Below are positions 48,687 to 60,587 of a stretch of DNA of 64,000 nucleotides, in pieces. The stretch is from Nomia melanderi (Eukaryota; Arthropoda; Insecta; Hymenoptera; Halictidae): positions 12,480,001 to 12,544,000 of the forward strand of contig NW_027475130.1 of the NCBI RefSeq assembly GCF_051020985.1. The letters are read 5' to 3'. Made by a program: the position numbers and the translations under genes. How positions within the stretch are numbered: position 1 is the first letter of the stretch; the number at the start of each line of letters is the position of its first letter. Below the pieces are notes generated by a model. It was not told the DNA's origin, did no database searches, and saw nothing but the letters and a program-made list of their open reading frames with translations.

Positions 48687-49736
48687 GATATCACCAGATA
48701 TATATTGGATTTTACCCTGACCCTGAGTGTCCGGCCCCATGAGACGGTCGTTGTCTCGGCCCCTGGAGGTCCGACGACGATCCCGCTGCACAGATTCATG
48801 CGCCAGGGCCTCCTACAGGTAATGCACTTTGATTTATTGCGCTATCTGTAATAGCACCCGAGATATCACCAGATATATATTGGATTTTTCACTGACCCTG
48901 AGTGACCGGCCCCATGAGACGGTAGTTTTCTCGGCCCCTGATGGTCCGAGGTCGTTCCCGCTGCACAGAATCATGCGCCAGGGCCTCCTGCAGATAATTC
49001 ACTTTGGTTTATTGCGCTATCTCTAATAGCACCCGAGTTATCACCAGATATATATTGGATTTTCCCCTGACCCTGAGTGTCCGGCCCCATGAGACTGTGG
49101 TTTTCTCGGCCCCTGGTGGTCCGAGGTCGTTCCCGCTGCACAGATTCATGCGCCAGGGCCTCCTGCAGATAATTCACTTTGGTGTATTGCGCTATCTCTA
49201 ATAGCACCCGAGATATCACCAGATATATATTGGATTTTCCCCTGACCCTGAGTGTCCGGCCCCATGAGACTGTGGTTTTCTCGGCCCCTGGTGGTCCGAG
49301 GTCGTTCCCGCTGCACAGATTCATGCGCCAGGGCCTCCTGCAGATAATTCACTTTGGTGTATTGCGCTATCTCTAATAGCACCCGAGATATCACCAGATA
49401 TATATTGGATTTTCCCCTGACCCTGAGTGTCCGGCCCCATGAGACTGTGGTTTTCTCGGCCCCTGGTGGTCCGAGGTCGTTCCCGCTGCACAGATTCATG
49501 CGCCAGGGCCTCCTGCAGATAATTCACTTTGGTTTATTGCGCTATCTCTAATAGCACCCGAGATATCACCAGATCTATATTGGATTTTCCCCTGACCCTG
49601 AGTGTCCGACCCCATGAGACTGTGGTTTTCTCGGCCCCTGGTGGTCCGAGGTCGTTCCCGCTGCACAGATTCATGCGCCAGGGCCTCCTACAGACAATGC
49701 ACTTTGATTTATTGCGCTATCTGTTATAGCACCCGA
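48687..49736 (+). repeat. Hexameric HOR (1,050 bp): pentamer with one extra monomer
   Basis: Monomer starts: a 48,687; b 48,862; c 49,037; d/c hybrid 49,212; d 49,387; e-hybrid 49,562. The extra monomer starts GATATC like d but ends TTGGTGTATTG like c. Confidence 0.92.
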
Positions 49737-50611
49737 GATATCACCAGATATATATTGGATTTTACCCTGACCCTGAGTGTCCGGCCCCATGAGACGGTCG
49801 TTGTCTCGGCCCCTGGAGGTCCGACGACGATCCCGCTGCACAGATTCATGCGCCAGGGCCTCCTACAGGTAATGCACTTTGATTTATTGCGCTATCTGTA
49901 ATAGCACCCGAGATATCACCAGATATATATTGGATTTTTCACTGACCCTGAGTGACCGGCCCCATGAGACGGTAGTTTTCTCGGCCCCTGATGGTCCGAG
50001 GTCGTTCCCGCTGCACAGAATCATGCGCCAGGGCCTCCTGCAGATAATTCACTTTGGTTTATTGCGCTATCTCTAATAGCACCCGAGTTATCACCAGATA
50101 TATATTGGATTTTCCCCTGACCCTGAGTGTCCGGCCCCATGAGACTGTGGTTTTCTCGGCCCCTGGTGGTCCGAGGTCGTTCCCGCTGCACAGATTCATG
50201 CGCCAGGGCCTCCTGCAGATAATTCACTTTGGTGTATTGCGCTATCTCTAATAGCACCCGAGATATCACCAGATATATATTGGATTTTCCCCTGACCCTG
50301 AGTGTCCGGCCCCATGAGACTGTGGTTTTCTCGGCCCCTGGTGGTCCGAGGTCGTTCCCGCTGCACAGATTCATGCGCCAGGGCCTCCTGCAGATAATTC
50401 ACTTTGGTTTATTGCGCTATCTCTAATAGCACCCGAGATATCACCAGATCTATATTGGATTTTCCCCTGACCCTGAGTGTCCGACCCCATGAGACTGTGG
50501 TTTTCTCGGCCCCTGGTGGTCCGAGGTCGTTCCCGTTGCACAGATTCATGCGCCAGGGCCCCCTGCAGATAATTCACTTTGGTTTATTGCGCTGTCTCTA
50601 ATAGCACCCGA
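49737..50611 (+). repeat. Pentameric HOR (875 bp), copy following the hexamer
   Basis: Monomer starts: a 49,737; b 49,912; c 50,087; d 50,262; e 50,437. The standard e (GGGCCCCCTGCAG, GCTGTCTC) is restored here, and f follows. Confidence 0.92.
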
Positions 50612-51311
50612 GATATCACCAGATATATATTGGATTTTTCACTGACCCTGAGGGTCCGGCCCCATGAGGCGGTCGTTTTCTCGGCCCCTGGTGGTCCGAG
50701 GTCGTTCCCGCTGCACAGATTCATGCGCCAGGGCCTCCTACAGACAATGCACTTTGATTTATTGCGCTATCTGTAATAGCACCCGAGATATCAGCAGATA
50801 TATATTGGATTTTTCACTGACCCTGAGTGTCCGGCCCCATGAGACGGTCGTTTTCTCGGCCCCTGGTGGTCCGAGGTCGTTCCCGCTGCACAGATTCATG
50901 CGCCAGGGCCTCCTGCAGATAATTCACTTTGGTTTATTGCGCTATCTCTAATAGCACCCGAGATATCACCAGATATATATTGGATTTTACCCTGACCCTG
51001 AGTGTCCGGCCCCATGAGACTGTGCTTTTCTCGGCCCCTGGTGGTCCGAGGTCGTTCCCGCTGCACAGATACATGCGCCAGGACCTCCTACAGACAATGC
51101 ACTTTGATTTATTGCGCTATCTGTAATAGCACCCGACATATCACCAGATATATATTGGATTTTACCCTGACCCTGAGTGTCCGGCCCCATGAGACGGTCG
51201 TTTTCTCGGCCCCTGGTGGTCCGAGGTCGTTCCCGCTGCACAGATTCATGCGCCAGGGCCTCCTGCAGATAATTCACTTTGGTTTATTGCGCTATCTCTG
51301 ATAGCACCCGA
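50612..51311 (+). repeat. f-h-i-j unit lacking g (700 bp)
   Basis: Monomer starts: f 50,612; h 50,787; i 50,962; j-like 51,137. The j-like monomer starts CATATC but has an ordinary right half and ends CTCTGATAG. Confidence 0.88.
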
Positions 51312-52186
51312 GATATCACCAGATATATATTGGATTTTCCCCTGACCCTGAGTGTCCGGCCCCATGAGACTGTGGTTTTCTCGGCCCCTGGTGGTCCGAG
51401 GTCGTTCCCGCTGCACAGATTCATGCGCCAGGGCCTCCTGCAGATAATTCACTTTGGTTTATTGCGCTATCTCTAATAGCACCCGAGATATCACCAGATA
51501 TATATTGGATTTTACCCTGACCCTGAGTGTCCGGCCCCATGAGACTGTGCTTTTCTCGGCCCCTGGTGGTCCGAGGTCGTTCCCGCTGCACAGAATCATG
51601 CGCCAGGGCCTCCTGCAGATAATTCACTTTGGTTTATTGCGCTATCTCTAATAGCACCCGAGTTATCACCAGATATATATTGGATTTTCCCCTGACCCTG
51701 AGTGTCCGGCCCCATGAGACTGTGGTTTTCTCGGCCCCTGGTGGTCCGAGGTCGTTCCCGCTGCACAGATTCATGCGCCAGGGCCTCCTGCAGATAATTC
51801 ACTTTGGTGTATTGCGCTATCTCTAATAGCACCCGAGATATCACCAGATATATATTGGATTTTCCCCTCACCCTGAGTGTCCGGCCCCATGAGACTGTGG
51901 TTTTCTCGGCCCCTGGTGGTCCGAGGTCGTTCCCGCTGCACAGATTCATGCGCCAGGGCCTCCTGCAGATAATTCACTTTGGTTTATTGCGCTATCTCTA
52001 ATAGCACCCGAGATATCACCAGATCTATATTGGATTTTCCCCTGACCCTGAGTGTCCGACCCCATGAGACTGTGGTTTTCTCGGCCCCTGGTGGTCCGAG
52101 GTCGTTCCCGCTGCACACGTTCATGCGCCAGGGTCTCCTACAGACAATACACTTTGATTTATTGCGCTATCTGTAATAGCACCCGA

Positions 52187-53061
52187 GATATCACCAGATA
52201 TATATTGGATTTTTCACTGACCCTGAGGGTCCGGCCCCATGAGGCGGTCGTTTTCTCGGCCCCTGGTGGTCCGAGGTCGTTCCCGCTGCACAGATTCATG
52301 CGCCAGGGCCTCCTACAGACAATGCACTTTGATTTATTGCGCTATCTGTAATAGCACCCGAGATATCACCAGATATATATTGGATTTTACCCTGACCCTG
52401 AGTGTCCGGCCCCATGAGACTGTGGTTTTTTCGGCCCCTGGTGGTCCGAGGTCGTTCCCGCTGCACAGATTCATGCGCCAGGGCCTCCTACAGACAATGC
52501 ACTTTGATTTATTGCGCTATCTGTAATAGCACCCGAGATATCAGCAGATATATATTGGATTTTTCACTGACCCTGAGTGTCCGGCCCCATGAGACGGTCG
52601 TTTTCTCGGCCCCTGGTGGTCCGAGGTCGTTCCCGCTGCACAGATTCATGCGCCAGGGCCTCCTGCAGATAATTCACTTTGGTTTATTGCGCTATCTCTA
52701 ATAGCACCCGAGATATCACCAGATATATATTGGATTTTACCCTGACCCTGAGTGTCCGGCCCCATGAGACTGTGCTTTTCTCGGCCCCTGGTGGTCCGAG
52801 GTCGTTCCCGCTGCACAGATACATGCGCCAGGACCTCCTACAGACAATGCACTTTGATTTATTGCGCTATCTGTAATAGCACCCGACATATCACCAGATA
52901 TATATTGGATTTTACCCTGACCCTGAGTGTCCGGCCCCATGAGACGGTCGTTTTCTCGGCCCCTGGTGGTCCGAGGTCGTTCCCGCTGCACAGATTCATG
53001 CGCCAGGGCCTCCTGCAGATAATTCACTTTGGTTTATTGCGCTATCTCTGATAGCACCCGA
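52187..53061 (+). repeat. f-g-h-i-j pentamer, copy with hybrid j
   Basis: Monomer starts: f 52,187; g 52,362; h 52,537; i 52,712; j-like 52,887. The j-like monomer is the same hybrid as at 51,137. Confidence 0.9.
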
Positions 53062-53399
53062 GATATCACCAGATATATATTGGATTTTCCCCTGACCCTG
53101 AGTGTCCGGCCCCATGAGACGGTCGTTGTCTCCGCCCCTGGTGGTCCGAGGTCGTTCCCGCTGCACAGATTCATGCGCCAGGGCCTCCTACAGACAATGC
53201 ACTTTGATTTATTGCGCTATCTCTAATAGCACCCGAGATATCACCAGATATATATTGGATTTTACCCTGACCCTGAGTGTCCGGCCCCATGAGACTGTGC
53301 TTTTCTCGGCCCCTGGTGGTCCGAGGTCGTTCCCGCTGCACAGATTCATGCGCCAGGACCTCCTACAGACAATGCACTTTGATTTATTGCGCTATCTGT

Positions 53400-54559
53400 A
53401 ATAGCACCCGAGATATCAACAGATATATATTGGATTTTTCACTGACCCTGAGCGTCCGGCCCCATGAGACGGTCGTTTTCTCGGCCCCTGGTGGTCCGAG
53501 GTCGTTCCCGCTGCACACGTTCATGCGCCAGGGTCTCCTACAGACAATACACTTTGATTTATTGCGCTATCTGTAATAGCACCCGAGATATCAGCAAATA
53601 TATATTGGATTTTTCACTGACCCTGAGTGTCCGGCCCCATGAGACGGTCATTTTCTCGGCCCCTGGTGGTCCGAGGTCGTTCCCGCTGCACACATTCATG
53701 CGCCAGGGCCTCCTGCAGATAATTCACTTTGGTTTATTGCGCTATCTCTAATAGCACCCGAGATATCACCAGATATATATTGGATTTTCCCCTGACCCTG
53801 AGTGTCCGGCCCCATGAGACGGTCGTTGACTCCGCCCCTGGTGGTCCGAGGTCGTTCCCGCTGCACAGATTCATGCGCCAGGGCCTCCTACAGACAATGC
53901 ACTTTGATTTATTGCGCTATCTCTAATAGCACCCGAGATATCACCAGATATATATTGGATTTTCCCTGACCCTGAGTGTCCGGCCCAATGAGACTGTGGT
54001 TTTCTCGGCCCCTGGTGGTCCGAGGTCGTTCCCGCTGTACAGATTCATGCGCCAGGGCCTCCTACAGACAATGCACTTTGATTTATTGCGCTATCTGTAA
54101 TAGCACCCGAGATATCACCAGATATATATTGGATTTTTCACTGACCCTGAGTGTCCGGCCCCATGAGACGGTCGTTTTCTCGGCCCCTGGTGGTCCGAGG
54201 TCGTTCCCGCTGCACAGATTCATGCGCCAGGGCCTCCTGCAGATAATTCACTTTGGTTTATTGCGCTATCTCTGATAGCACCCGAGATATCACCAGATAT
54301 ATATTGGATTTTCCCCTGACCCTGAGTGTCCGGCCCCATGAGACTGTGGCTTTCTCGGCCCCTGGTGGTCCGAGGTCGTTCCCGCTGCACAGATTCATGC
54401 GCCAGGGCCTCCTGCAGATAATTCACTTTGGTTTATTGCGCTATCTCTAATAGCACCCGAGATATCACCAGATATATATTGGATTTTACCCTGACCCTGA
54501 GTGTCCGGCCCCATGAGACTGTGCTTTTCTCGGCCCCTGGTGGTCCGAGGTCGTTCCCG
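53400..54559 (+). repeat. 1.16-kb segmental duplication, copy 1 (partner 58,124-59,283)
   Basis: Offset is 4,724 bp (27 monomers minus 1, because of the internal 174-bp monomer). Shared markers are GATATCAGCAAATAT, GTGGCTTTCTCGG and CTCTGATAG. I noted at least six substitutions. Homology stops at the 177-bp monomer junction. Confidence 0.87.
53937..54110 (+). repeat. 174-bp CCCAATGAG-lineage monomer, copy 12
   Basis: Carries all three linked markers. It lies in the segment 53,400-54,559, repeated at 58,124-59,283. Confidence 0.9.
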
Positions 54560-55160
54560 CTTCACAGATTCATGCGCCAGGACCTCCTACAGACAATGCA
54601 CTTTGATTTATTGCGCTATCTGTAATAGCACCCGAGATATCAACAGATATATATTGGATTTTTCACTGACCCTGAGCGTCCGGCCCCATGAGACGGTCGT
54701 TTTCTCGGCCCCTGGTGGTCCGAGGTCGTTCCCGCTGCACACGTTCATGCGCCAGGGTCTCCTACAGACAATACACTTTGATTTATTGCGCTATCTGTAA
54801 TAGCACCCGAGATATCACCAGATCTATATTGGATTTTCCCCTGACCCTGAGTGTCCGGCCCCATGAGACTGTGGTTTTCTCGGCCCCTGGTGGTCCGAGG
54901 TCGTTCCCGCTGCACAGATTCATGCGCCAGGGCCTCCTGCAGATAATTCACTATGGTTTATTGCGCTATCTCTAATAGCACCCGAGATATCACCAGATAT
55001 ATATTGGATTTTGCCCTGACCCTGAGTGTCCGGCCCCATGAGACTGTGGTTTTCTCGGCCCCTGGTGGTCCGAGGTCGTTCCCGCTGCACAGATTCATGC
55101 GCCAGGGCCTCCTACAGACAATGCACTTTGATTTATTGCGCTATCTGTTATAGCACCCGA

Positions 55161-56035
55161 GATATCACCAGATATATATTGGATTTTACCCTGACCCTGA
55201 GTGTCCGGCCCCATGAGACGGTCGTTGTCTCGGCCCCTGGAGGTCCGACGACGATCCCGCTGCACAGATTCATGCGCCAGGGCCTCCTACAGGTAATGCA
55301 CTTTGATTTATTGCGCTATCTGTAATAGCACCCGAGATATCACCAGATATATATTGGATTTTTCACTGACCCTGAGTGACCGGCCCCATGAGACGGTAGT
55401 TTTCTCGGCCCCTGATGGTCCGAGGTCGTTCCCGCTGCACAGAATCATGCGCCAGGGCCTCCTGCAGATAATTCACTTTGGTTTATTGCGCTATCTCTAA
55501 TAGCACCCGAGTTATCACCAGATATATATTGGATTTTCCCCTGACCCTGAGTGCCCGGCCCCATGAGACTGTGGTTTTCTCGGCCCCTGGTGGTCCGAGG
55601 TCGTTCCCGCTGCACAGATTCATGCGCCAGGGCCTCCTGCAGATAATTCACTTTGGTGTATTGCGCTATCTCTAATAGCACCCGAGATATCACCAGATAT
55701 ATATTGGATTTTCCCCTGACCCTGAGTGTCCGGCCCCATGAGACTGTGGTTTTCTCGGCCCCTGGTGGTCCGAGGTCGTTCCCGCTGCACAGATTCATGC
55801 GCCAGGGCCTCCTGCAGATAATTCACTTTGGTTTATTGCGCTATCTCTAATAGCACCCGAGATATCACCAGATCTATATTGGATTTTCCCCTGACCCTGA
55901 GTGTCCGACCCCATGAGACTGTGGTTTTCTCGGCCCCTGGTGGTCCGAGGTCGTTCCCGTTGCACAGATTCATGCGCCAGGGCCCCCTGCAGATAATTCA
56001 CTTTGGTTTATTGCGCTGTCTCTAATAGCACCCGA
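55161..56035 (+). repeat. Pentameric HOR (875 bp), copy at 55.2 kb
   Basis: Standard a-b-c-d-e. One private change is GTGCCCGG in monomer c (about 55,554). It corresponds exactly to 41,686-42,560 at offset 13,475. Confidence 0.93.
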
Positions 56036-56910
56036 GATATCACCAGATATATATTGGATTTTACCCTGACCCTGAGTGTCCGGCCCCATGAGACGGTCGT
56101 TGTCTCGGCCCCTGGAGGTCCGACGACGATCCCGCTGCACAGATTCATGCGCCAGGGCCTCCTACAGGTAATGCACTTTGATTTATTGCGCTATCTGTAA
56201 TAGCACCCGAGATATCACCAGATATATATTGGATTTTTCACTGACCCTGAGCGACCGGCCCCATGAGACGGTAGTTTTCTCGGCCCCTGATGGTCCGAGG
56301 TCGTTCCCGCTGCACAGAATCATGCGCCAGGGCCTCCTGCAGATAATTCACTTTGGTTTATTGCGCTATCTCTAATAGCACCCGAGTTATCACCAGATAT
56401 ATATTGGATTTTCCCCTGACCCTGAGTGTCCGGCCCCATGAGACTGTGGTTTTCTCGGCCCCTGGTGGTCCGAGGTCGTTCCCGCTGCACAGATTCATGC
56501 GCCAGGGCCTCCTGCAGATAATTCACTTTGGTGTATTGCGCTATCTCTAATAGCACCCGAGATATCACCAGATATATATTGGATTTTCCCCTGACCCTGA
56601 GTGTCCGGCCCCATGAGACTGTGGTTTTCTCGGCCCCTGGTGGTCCGAGGTCGTTCCCGCTGCACAGATTCATGCGCCAGGGCCTCCTGCAGATAATTCA
56701 CTTTGGTTTATTGCGCTATCTCTAATAGCACCCGAGATATCACCAGATCTATATTGGATTTTCCCCTGACCCTGAGTGTCCGACCCCATGAGACTGTGGT
56801 TTTCTCGGCCCCTGGTGGTCCGAGGTCGTTCCCGTTGCACAGATTCATGCGCCAGGGCCCCCTGCAGATAATTCACTTTGGTTTATTGCGCTGTCTCTAA
56901 TAGCACCCGA
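56036..56910 (+). repeat. Pentameric HOR (875 bp), copy at 56.0 kb
   Basis: Standard a-b-c-d-e, tandem to the previous copy. One private change is GAGCGACCGG in monomer b (about 56,251). It corresponds to 42,561-43,435. Confidence 0.93.
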
Positions 56911-57785
56911 GATATCACCAGATATATATTGGATTTTTCACTGACCCTGAGGGTCCGGCCCCATGAGGCGGTCGTTTTCTCGGCCCCTGGTGGTCCGAGG
57001 TCGTTCCCGCTGCACAGATTCATGCGCCAGGGCCTCCTACAGACAATGCACTTTGATTTATTGCGCTATCTGTAATAGCACCCGAGATATCACCAGATAT
57101 ATATTGGATTTTACCCTGACCCTGAGTGTCCGGCCCCATGAGACTGTGGTTTTTTCGGCCCCTGGTGGTCCGAGGTCGTTCCCGCTGCACAGATTCATGC
57201 GCCAGGGCCTCCTACAGACAATGCACTTTGATTTATTGCGCTATCTGTAATAGCACCCGAGATATCAGCAGATATATATTGGATTTTTCACTGACCCTGA
57301 GTGTCCGGCCCCATGAGACGGTCGTTTTCTCGGCCCCTGGTGGTCCGAGGTCGTTCCCGCTGCACAGATTCATGCGCCAGGGCCTCCTGCAGATAATTCA
57401 CTTTGGTTTATTGCGCTATCTCTAATAGCACCCGAGATATCACCAGATATATATTGGATTTTACCCTGACCCTGAGTGTCCGGCCCCATGAGACTGTGCT
57501 TTTCTCGGCCCCTGGTGGTCCGAGGTCGTTCCCGCTGCACAGATACATGCGCCAGGACCTCCTACAGACAATGCACTTTGATTTATTGCGCTATCTGTAA
57601 TAGCACCCGACATATCACCAGATATATATTGGATTTTACCCTGACCCTGAGTGTCCGGCCCCATGAGACGGTCGTTGTCTCCGCCCCTGGCGGTCCGAGG
57701 ACGTCCCCGCTGCATAGATTCATGCGCCAGGGCCTCCTACAGGTAATGCACTTTGGTTTATTGCGCTATCTCTAATAGCACCCGA
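56911..57785 (+). repeat. f-g-h-i-j pentamer, copy at 56.9 kb
   Basis: Directly follows the pentamer at 56,036, so 56,036-57,785 is a second a-to-j decamer. One private change is CTGCATAG in j (about 57,715). It matches both 39,236 and 43,436 copies. Confidence 0.92.
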
Positions 57786-58660
57786 GATATCACCAGATAT
57801 ATATTGGATTTTCCCCTGACCCTGAGTGTCCGGCCCCATGAGACTGTGGTTTTCTCGGCCCCTGGTGGTCCGAGGTCGTTCCCGCTGCACAGATTCATGC
57901 GCCAGGGCCTCCTGCAGATAATTCACTTTGGTTTATTGCGCTATCTCTAATAGCACCCGAGATATCACCAGATCTATATTGGATTTTCCCCTGACCCTGA
58001 GTGTCCGACCCCATGAGACTGTGGTTTTCTCGGCCCCTGGTGGTCCGAGGTCGTTCCCGTTGCACAGATTCATGCGCCAGGGCCTCCTGCAGATAATTCA
58101 CTTTGGTTTATTGCGCAATCTCTAATAGCACCCGAGATATCAACACATATATATTGGATTTTTCACTGACCCTGAGCGTCCGGCCCCATGAGACGGTCGT
58201 TTTCTCGGCCCCTGGTGGTCCGAGGTCGTTCCCGCTGCACACGTTCATGCGCCAGGGTCTCCTACAGACAATACACTTTGATTTATTGCGCTATCTGTAA
58301 TAGCACCCGAGATATCAGCAAATATATATTGGATATTTCACTGACCCTGAGTGTCCGGCCCCATGAGACGGTCGTTTTCTCGGCCCCTGGTGGTCCGAGG
58401 TCGTTCCCGCCGCACACATTCATGCGCCAGGGCCTCCTGCAGATAATTCACTTTGGTTTATTGCGCTATCTCTAATAGCACCCGAGATATCACCAGATAT
58501 ATATTGGATTTTCCCCTGACCCTGAGTGTCCGGCCCCATGAGACGGTCGTTGTCTCCGCCCCTGGTGGTCCGAGGTCGTTCCCGCTGCACAGATTCATGC
58601 GCCAGGGCCTCCTACAGACAATGCACTTTGATTTATTGCGCTATCTCTAATAGCACCCGA

Positions 58661-58834
58661 GATATCACCAGATATATTTTGGATTTTCCCTGACCCTGAG
58701 TGTCCGGCCCAATGAGACTGTGGTTTTCTCGGCCCCTGGTGGTCCGAGGTCGTTCCCGCTGTACAGATTCATGCGCCAGGGCCTCCTACAGACAATGCAC
58801 TTTGATTTATTGCGCTATCTGTAATAGCACCCGA
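58661..58834 (+). repeat. 174-bp CCCAATGAG-lineage monomer, copy 13
   Basis: A copy of the monomer at 53,937 with one private change in the AT block (ATATTTTGG). Confidence 0.9.
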
Positions 58835-59184
58835 GATATCACCAGATATATATTGGATTTTTCACTGACCCTGAGTGTCCGGCCCCATGAGACGGTCGTT
58901 TTCTCGGCCCCTGGTGGTCCGAGGTCGTTCCCGCTGCACAGATTCATGCGCCAGGGCCTCCTGCAGATAATTCACTTTGGTTTATTGCGCTATCTCTGAT
59001 AGCACCCGAGATATCACCAGATATATATTGGATTTTCCCCTGACCCTGAGTGTCCGGCCCCATGAGACTGTGGCTTTCTCGGCCCCTGGTGGTCCGAGGT
59101 CGTTCCCGCTGCACAGATTCATGCGCCAGGGCCTCCTGCAGATAATTCACTTTGGTTTATTGCGCTATCTCTAATAGCACCCGA

Positions 59185-59361
59185 GATATCACCAGATATA
59201 TATTGGATTTTACCCTGACCCTGAGTGTCCGGCCCCATGAGACTGTGCTTTTCTCGGCCCCTGGTGGTCCGAGGTCGTTCCCGCGTTGCACAGATTCATG
59301 CGCCAGGACCTCCTACAGACAATGCACTTTGATTTATTGCGCTATCTGTAATAGCACCCGA
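59185..59361 (+). repeat. 177-bp monomer (CCCGCGTTGCAC)
   Basis: This is the only 177-bp monomer. TTCCCGCTGCAC reads TTCCCGCGTTGCAC, as if TTCCCGC had been joined to CGTTGCAC from the common CCCGTTGCAC variant. The corresponding monomer in the other copy of this segment (54,461 onward) has TTCCCGCTTCAC at normal length. Confidence 0.9.
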
Positions 59362-59886
59362 CATATCACCAGATATATATTGGATTTTATCCTGACCCTG
59401 AGTGTCCGGCCCCATGAGACGGTCGTTGTCTCGGCCCCTGGCGGTCCGAGGACGTCCCCGCTGCACAGATTCATGCGCCAGGGCCTCCTACAGGTAATGC
59501 ACTTTCATTTATTGCGCTATCTGTAATAGCACCCGAGATATCAGCAGATATATATTGGATTTTCCCCTGACCCTGAGTGTCCGGCCCCTTGAGACTGTCG
59601 TTTTCTCGGCCCCTGGTGGTCCGAGGTCGTTTCCGTTGCACAGATTCATGCGCCAGGGCCTCCTGCAGATAATTCACCTTGGTTTTTTGCGCTATCTCTA
59701 ATAGCACCCGAGATATCACCAGATATATATTGGATTTTCCCCTGACCCTGAGTGTCCGGCCCCATGAGACTGTAGTTTTCTCGGCCCCTGGTGGTCCTAG
59801 GTCGTTCCCGCTGCACAGATTCAGGCGCCAGGGCCTCCTACAGACAATGCACTTTGATTTATTGCGTTATCTGTAATAGCACCCGA

Positions 59887-60062
59887 GATATCACCACATA
59901 TATATTGGATTTTTCCCTGACCCAGAGTGTCCGGCCCCCTCGAGACGGTGGTTTTCTCGGCCCCTGGTGGTCCGAGGTCGTTCCCGCTGCACAGCTTCAG
60001 GCGCCAGGGCCTCCTGCAGATAACTCACTTTGGTTTATTGCGCTATCTCTAATAGCACCCGA
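59887..60062 (+). repeat. 176-bp monomer with CTCGAG, copy 3
   Basis: The same variant, with CTCGAG at 59,939-59,944. Upstream homology to copy 1 extends back to 59,404. Confidence 0.92.
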
Positions 60063-60587
60063 GATATCACCAGATATATATTGGATTTTGCCCTGACCCT
60101 GAGTGTCCGGCCCCATGAGACTGTGGTTTTCTCGGCCCCTGGTGGTCCGAGGTCGTTCCCGCTGCACAGATTCATGCGCCAGGGCCTCCTGCAGATAATT
60201 CACTTTGGTTTATTGCGCTATCTCTAATAGCGCCCGAGATATCACCAGATATATATTGGATTTTTCCCTGACCCTGAGTGTCCGGCCCCATGAGACTGCG
60301 GTTTTCTCGGCCCCTGGTGGTCCGAGGTCGTTTCCGCTGCACACATTCATGCGCCAGGGCCTCCTGCAGATAATTCACTATGGTTTATTGCGCTATCTCT
60401 AATAGCACCCGAGATATCACCAGATATATATTGGATTTTGCCCTGACCCTGAGTGTCCGGCCCCATGAGACTGTGGTTTTCTCGGCCCCTGGTGGTCCGA
60501 GGTCGTTCCCGCTGCACAGATTCATGCGCCAGGGCCTCCTACAGACAATGCACTTTGATTTATTGCGCTATCTGTTATAGCACCCGA

